A stretch of DNA of 64,000 bases, from contig NZ_JH600305.1 of NCBI RefSeq assembly GCF_000245335.1, positions 1-64,000 of the forward strand. The letters are read 5' to 3'. The notes beneath the pieces were generated by a model. The model made no database searches, was not told the DNA's origin, and saw only the letters and a list, made by a program, of their open reading frames with translations. Of this stretch, positions 60,838-64,000 are shown piece by piece (positions within the stretch are counted from its first letter, which is position 1; the number at the start of each line of letters is the position of its first letter). The position numbers and the translations under genes were made by a program. This DNA is from Bacillus mojavensis RO-H-1 = KCTC 3706. Lineage in GTDB: Bacteria > Bacillota > Bacilli > Bacillales > Bacillaceae.

Positions 60838-61470
60838 TCAACTCAAACCAGTTTTGATACCAAACCCCACTAGCATGATCCCCGTTATTTTTTGAAAAGC
60901 TTTCTGGAACTTGGGATTTTTCATCCATTTTTTTGCGTAATCAATTATATAAACGAGAAAGAGGAACCATAACACCGCTAAAAGGGTGAGAATCGAAGCT
61001 AATATAATAAGCTGCTGGTTTACATTTCCCTTCAGATTGATGAACTGGGGCATGATCGTGACATAGACCAAAACCGTTTTGGGATTGAGAATGTTGCTAA
61101 GAGACCCTTGCATAAAGGAAGATTTATAGTATCGTTTCGGAGAAATTGCTGCGGTTTTTGCTTGGGCTTGCATGTCGTCTAAAGAGAACATATTCTTTGC
61201 AAAAAAACTTTTTATCCCTAAATAAATTAAGTATGCTGCTCCCAAATATTTGATCGTTGTGAAAAGAATCACCGACTTGGCTATAACCATTGATAAACCT
61301 AGAATGGCAATAACCGTCCAAAAAGAAAGTCCCGTTGCCAATCCGAGAATATTATAACGGCCAGCCTTTGCGCCATACCTAAGGGTATTTTTCATAACAA
61401 GCATCGTATCTGCTCCTGGAATGATAACCATCATAGCAGCTATTGGTATGTATGCGAGTAAGCTGTGCAT
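60838..61470 (-). CDS. yrhP: LysE/RhtB-family exporter YrhP
   Basis: The 210-residue protein has six hydrophobic segments and the LysE-type motif IPGADTMLVMKNTLRYGAKA near residue 17. The typical NILNPKTVLVYVTIMPQFIN lies near 128. LysE proteins export amino acids. It is divergent from yrhO, a TrmB-like regulator that probably controls it. GGGGGA precedes the ATG. Confidence 0.9.
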   Translation of the reverse strand: MHSLLAYIPIAAMMVIIPGADTMLVMKNTLRYGAKAGRYNILGLATGLSFWTVIAILGLSMVIAKSVILFTTIKYLGAAYLIYLGIKSFFAKNMFSLDDMQAQAKTAAISPKRYYKSSFMQGSLSNILNPKTVLVYVTIMPQFINLKGNVNQQLIILASILTLLAVLWFLFLVYIIDYAKKWMKNPKFQKAFQKITGIMLVGFGIKTGLS

Positions 61471-61622
61471 GTTCTTTCCCCCTTTAAATGAATCCCCTCA
61501 TATATAGTGACTACAAAAGTAACTCCTTATAAAAAGTGTATCAATACGTTTGGAAAAAATCAATATGGTTTGTTAAAATAGCGATTACAAAGGCAGCGAC
61601 TGCTTTTTATATTGGAGGATGT

Positions 61623-62450
61623 ATGAAGGAGAATATATTAGACATTTTAAAAAACCTCAATTTTACCGAATATGAATCAAAAGCTTATCTGGCCTTATTG
61701 CAAGAATCGCCTTTAACAGGCTATGCGGTAGCCAAAAATTCGGGCGTGCCTCGTTCAAAAATATATGAAGTCTTGGAAAGCCTTGTCTTAAGGGGAGATA
61801 TTTTTGTAAGTCACGGAAATACGCCCCAGTATGTCCCCGTACCCGCTAAAGAACTGGTTAAAAACCGCCGGCTTAAAGCGGAAGAGAACTTTGACCAGGC
61901 TGAAAAATACTTTGAAAAATTTGAGCAGACCGCAAATGACCGGGAGAATATCTGGAATATCACCGGCCGCAATGAAATTCTTGAAAAGGTGAAGGCCTGT
62001 ATATCATCAGCAAAAAAAAGAATCCTCTTAGAAATATGGAAAGAGGATTTTAAAGAAGTGGAATCAGAACTTAAACAGGCGGCAAATAAAGGTGTCATCG
62101 TCACCATTATTGCGTACGGAGAGATCGCATCTGATTTTGCTAATGTTTATCTTCATGATATGAGCAGTGAAATTACAGAAGAGTATGACGGACGGTGGCT
62201 TGTTTATAGCGGAGATGATTCAGAAGTTGTAGCAGGTATTGTCTCTCTTGGCAACGATAGCCGCGCTGCATGGACAATGCATGTAGGGTTAGTCATGCCT
62301 ATTACAGAAGTAATCATTCATGATCTGTATCTCATGGAAATTATGAAGAAGCATAGAGGGCTTTTAGAAGATAGTTTTGGAAAAAACCTCATCCAGTTAC
62401 GCCGCAAATTTTCAATCCACTCAGATTTTAAAAAACATTACTTGGAATAG
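61623..62450 (+). CDS. yrhO: TrmB-family transcriptional regulator YrhO
   Basis: The 275-residue protein has a TrmB winged helix (ILDILKNLNFTEYESKAYLA, GYAVAKNSGVPRSKIYEVLE) and a C-terminal PLD-like sensory domain (ILLEIWKEDFKEVESELKQA onwards). ATG at 61623 has GGAGG at proper distance; the frame open from 61536 is not family-like. Divergent from yrhP; the pair looks like regulator plus exporter. The effector is unknown. A terminator lies at 62482-62518. Confidence 0.9.
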   Translation: MKENILDILKNLNFTEYESKAYLALLQESPLTGYAVAKNSGVPRSKIYEVLESLVLRGDIFVSHGNTPQYVPVPAKELVKNRRLKAEENFDQAEKYFEKFEQTANDRENIWNITGRNEILEKVKACISSAKKRILLEIWKEDFKEVESELKQAANKGVIVTIIAYGEIASDFANVYLHDMSSEITEEYDGRWLVYSGDDSEVVAGIVSLGNDSRAAWTMHVGLVMPITEVIIHDLYLMEIMKKHRGLLEDSFGKNLIQLRRKFSIHSDFKKHYLE

Positions 62451-62481
62451 AACACTGATGCTTCCTGTATATTATGTAATC

Positions 62482-62518
62482 AAAAAACATGGCTCGTATC
62501 CACAAGCCATGTTTTTTT
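62482..62518 (+). terminator. Terminator of yrhO
   Basis: AAAAAACATGGCT / AGCCATGTTTTTTT hairpin, 31 bases after the stop. Confidence 0.88.
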
Positions 62519-62612
62519 ATGCACTCCCCAATTAAAAGGATCTTTTCCGTTTATTTTTAAGCAATTGATCCTCCCCTCCCGCTCCTGATCATTTTTTTAA
62601 AAAAATGATATC

Positions 62613-62642
62613 TGCGCAAACTATTTTTTAAACTGCCTCGTC
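62613..62642 (+). promoter_or_regulatory. Putative autoregulated ECF promoter of sigV
   Basis: TGCGCAAAC (62613-62621), then 17 bases, then CGTC (62639-62642) fits the AAC...CGTC pattern of ECF promoters. sigV is known to be autoregulated; the exact SigV consensus match is my inference. Confidence 0.55.
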
Positions 62643-62698
62643 TATCCTAGGTAACATCCAACGATATACGTATATTCGAAAAGGAGCCCTTTATTGCA

Positions 62699-63199
62699 AT
62701 GAAGAAAAAACAAACAACAAAAGCGTTGCTTGTCACGTGTATAACTGACCATAAGCAAGATTTCTACAGGTTAGCCTTCAGTTATGTGAAAAATCAAGAT
62801 GACGCGTTAGATATTATTCAGGAATCTATAAAAAAAGCGCTCAGCTCAGTTGAAACGGTCAGAAACCCTGAGACGATAAAAAGCTGGTTTTATAAAATTT
62901 TAGTTCGTACAGCTATTGATTTTTTGCGAAAACAAAAAAAGGTAAAGGTGATGGATGACGAAACGATAGAGTTTTTAAGCTCAGGAAAGAAAGATCACTA
63001 TAAGGACACTGATCTTCATGAAGCGCTCGACGAATTGCCGTCCCACTATAAAACAATTATTATTTTGCGTTTTTTTGAAGACCTCAAACTAGAAGAAATT
63101 GCGGAAATTACAGGGGAAAACTTGAATACCGTCAAAACGCGCCTTTACAGAGCATTGAAGCTGATGCGCATTCAGTTGACGAAGGAGGATCTTTCTTAA
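62699..63199 (+). CDS. sigV: ECF sigma factor SigV
   Basis: The 166-residue ECF sigma factor has region 2 (FYRLAFSYVKNQDDALDIIQ ESI) and region 4 (LPSHYKTIIILRFFEDLKLE, LNTVKTRLYRALKLM). SigV is released when lysozyme triggers cleavage of the anti-sigma RsiV, and turns on oatA and dlt genes. AAGGAG lies 11 bases before the ATG. The stop shares one base with the rsiV start. Confidence 0.94.
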   Translation: MKKKQTTKALLVTCITDHKQDFYRLAFSYVKNQDDALDIIQESIKKALSSVETVRNPETIKSWFYKILVRTAIDFLRKQKKVKVMDDETIEFLSSGKKDHYKDTDLHEALDELPSHYKTIIILRFFEDLKLEEIAEITGENLNTVKTRLYRALKLMRIQLTKEDLS

Positions 63200-64000
63200 T
63201 GGATAAGAGATTACAGCAATTAAAAGAAGAATATAAAAATGTTCAGATTCCTAAAGAACTGGATATCATTGTCGAAAAAGCCCTTCAGCAAAAACCAAAA
63301 AAGAAAAGAATCGTCATGTGGCCGACATCAGCAGCTGTCGCGGCAGCTATTTTATTCACTGCACTTGTCAACATCAACCCAGATGCAGCTCAAGCTATGT
63401 CAAAAATCCCTGTCATCGGCAAGATCGTCAAAGCCATCACTTTTATTGAGATCAAAGAAGAGAAAGATCAATCAAGCATCGATGTCAAAACGCCTGCTCT
63501 CTCGGGACTTTCTAATAAAGAGCTTGAAAACAGCATCAACCAGAAATATTTGAAAGAAAGCAAGAAGCTATACAAAGAATTTATACAGTCCACATCCAAA
63601 AACAAAAAAGGACATCTCAGCATCTATAGTGATTACGAGACAGTAACAGATACGCCAGATTTAATTTCTATTCGGCGTGATATTGAAAAAACACAAGCAT
63701 CATCTTACACACAAAGCCGTTATATCACAATTGACAAAAAGAACGATATCTTACTTACCTTAAAAAGCTTATTTAAAGATGACCGCTATATCAAAGTCAT
63801 CAGCCAAAACATCAAAAAACAAATGAAACAGCAAATGAAGGAAGATCCAAATAAAATCTATTGGGTCACTGACGAGATTGCAGAACCATTCAAACACATT
63901 CAGCCTGATCAAACGTTTTATATTACAGAAGACCATAAACTTGTGATTTCATTTGATGAATATGAAGTTGCACCCGGCTATATGGGCGTTACAGAGTTTA
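63199..64000 (+). CDS. rsiV: Anti-sigma factor RsiV (3' end beyond window)
   Basis: The frame starts at the ATG at 63199 (TAATG overlap with sigV; AAGGAGG upstream) and stays open to the window end, giving 267 codons. It has a short cytoplasmic sigma-binding part (MDKRLQQLKEEYKNVQIPKE), one membrane helix (SAAVAAAILFTALVNI) with a signal-peptidase-like AAQA|M site, and the extracellular DUF3298/DUF4163 lysozyme-binding domain. Lysozyme binding exposes the site to signal peptidase, then RasP. About 15-20 residues are expected outside the window. Confidence 0.94.
   Translation, partial: MDKRLQQLKEEYKNVQIPKELDIIVEKALQQKPKKKRIVMWPTSAAVAAAILFTALVNINPDAAQAMSKIPVIGKIVKAITFIEIKEEKDQSSIDVKTPALSGLSNKELENSINQKYLKESKKLYKEFIQSTSKNKKGHLSIYSDYETVTDTPDLISIRRDIEKTQASSYTQSRYITIDKKNDILLTLKSLFKDDRYIKVISQNIKKQMKQQMKEDPNKIYWVTDEIAEPFKHIQPDQTFYITEDHKLVISFDEYEVAPGYMGVTEF

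Overview
The window is chromosomal DNA from the Bacillus subtilis group. The left end carries the yqeK-nadD-yqeI-aroE-yqeH-yqeG / sda / yqeF / cwlH / yqeD / yqeC / yqeB / nucB / sigK series, and the right end carries adhR-adhA-yraA, sacC-levGFED-levR, aapA, yrhP, yrhO and sigV-rsiV. Proteins match the B. subtilis families closely but not perfectly (the NucB signal peptide and the lengths of SacC and LevE differ slightly), and the middle differs from the laboratory strain. No rRNA, tRNA or CRISPR array was seen.

Region 1 (1-10.3 kb) is conserved core: NAD and aromatic biosynthesis, ribosome assembly, the sporulation checkpoint gene sda behind a DnaA-box cluster, a sporulation amidase (cwlH), and an uninterrupted sigK.

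Region 2 (10.3-33 kb) is an accessory island that I interpret as the wreck of a skin-type element. It opens just after sigK with a 5' stub of the skin recombinase gene spoIVCA. It ends near 32.95 kb with a relic of a yqaB-like gene followed by a fossil of the sigK/spoIIIC half-site that starts at the AATGA recombination core. Between these lie a rap-phr pair, an LXG toxin with its SUKH-type immunity protein, a displaced toxin tip with an immunity gene, a decayed barnase-type toxin with barstar, recurring tails of a phage-type amidase, a non-coding repeat in three copies, and a backbone segment (DUF4064-like gene plus yqaB-like gene) present twice, each copy broken by different cargo. Metabolic and transport cargo includes two EamA exporters, a MocR/PdxR-type regulator, a broken pdxK/thiD-like gene, fumarase C with a LysR regulator, a nitronate monooxygenase with a MarR regulator, a sialate-esterase-like protein with a PadR regulator, and several small enzymes.

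Region 3 (33-50 kb) is mixed accessory and native DNA: a GntR-ABC exporter operon, two YjcZ-like membrane micropeptides, a five-gene NikABCDE-type importer behind a consensus promoter overlapped by a Fur-like box, a His-rich ZinT-like lipoprotein behind a near-consensus Zur box, two YraI SH3 proteins, an amino-acid racemase, a CotD-like coat protein with tandem repeats, and an HPr-like protein that lacks the catalytic histidine. The last sits a few kilobases from the levanase PTS operon, whose regulation depends on HPr.

Region 4 (48-64 kb) is native: the formaldehyde/carbonyl-stress genes adhR-adhA-yraA with recognisable AdhR operators; the levanase operon with a textbook sigma-54 promoter, a cre site and the activator LevR; aapA; yrhP/yrhO; and the lysozyme-responsive sigV-rsiV operon, cut by the window end.
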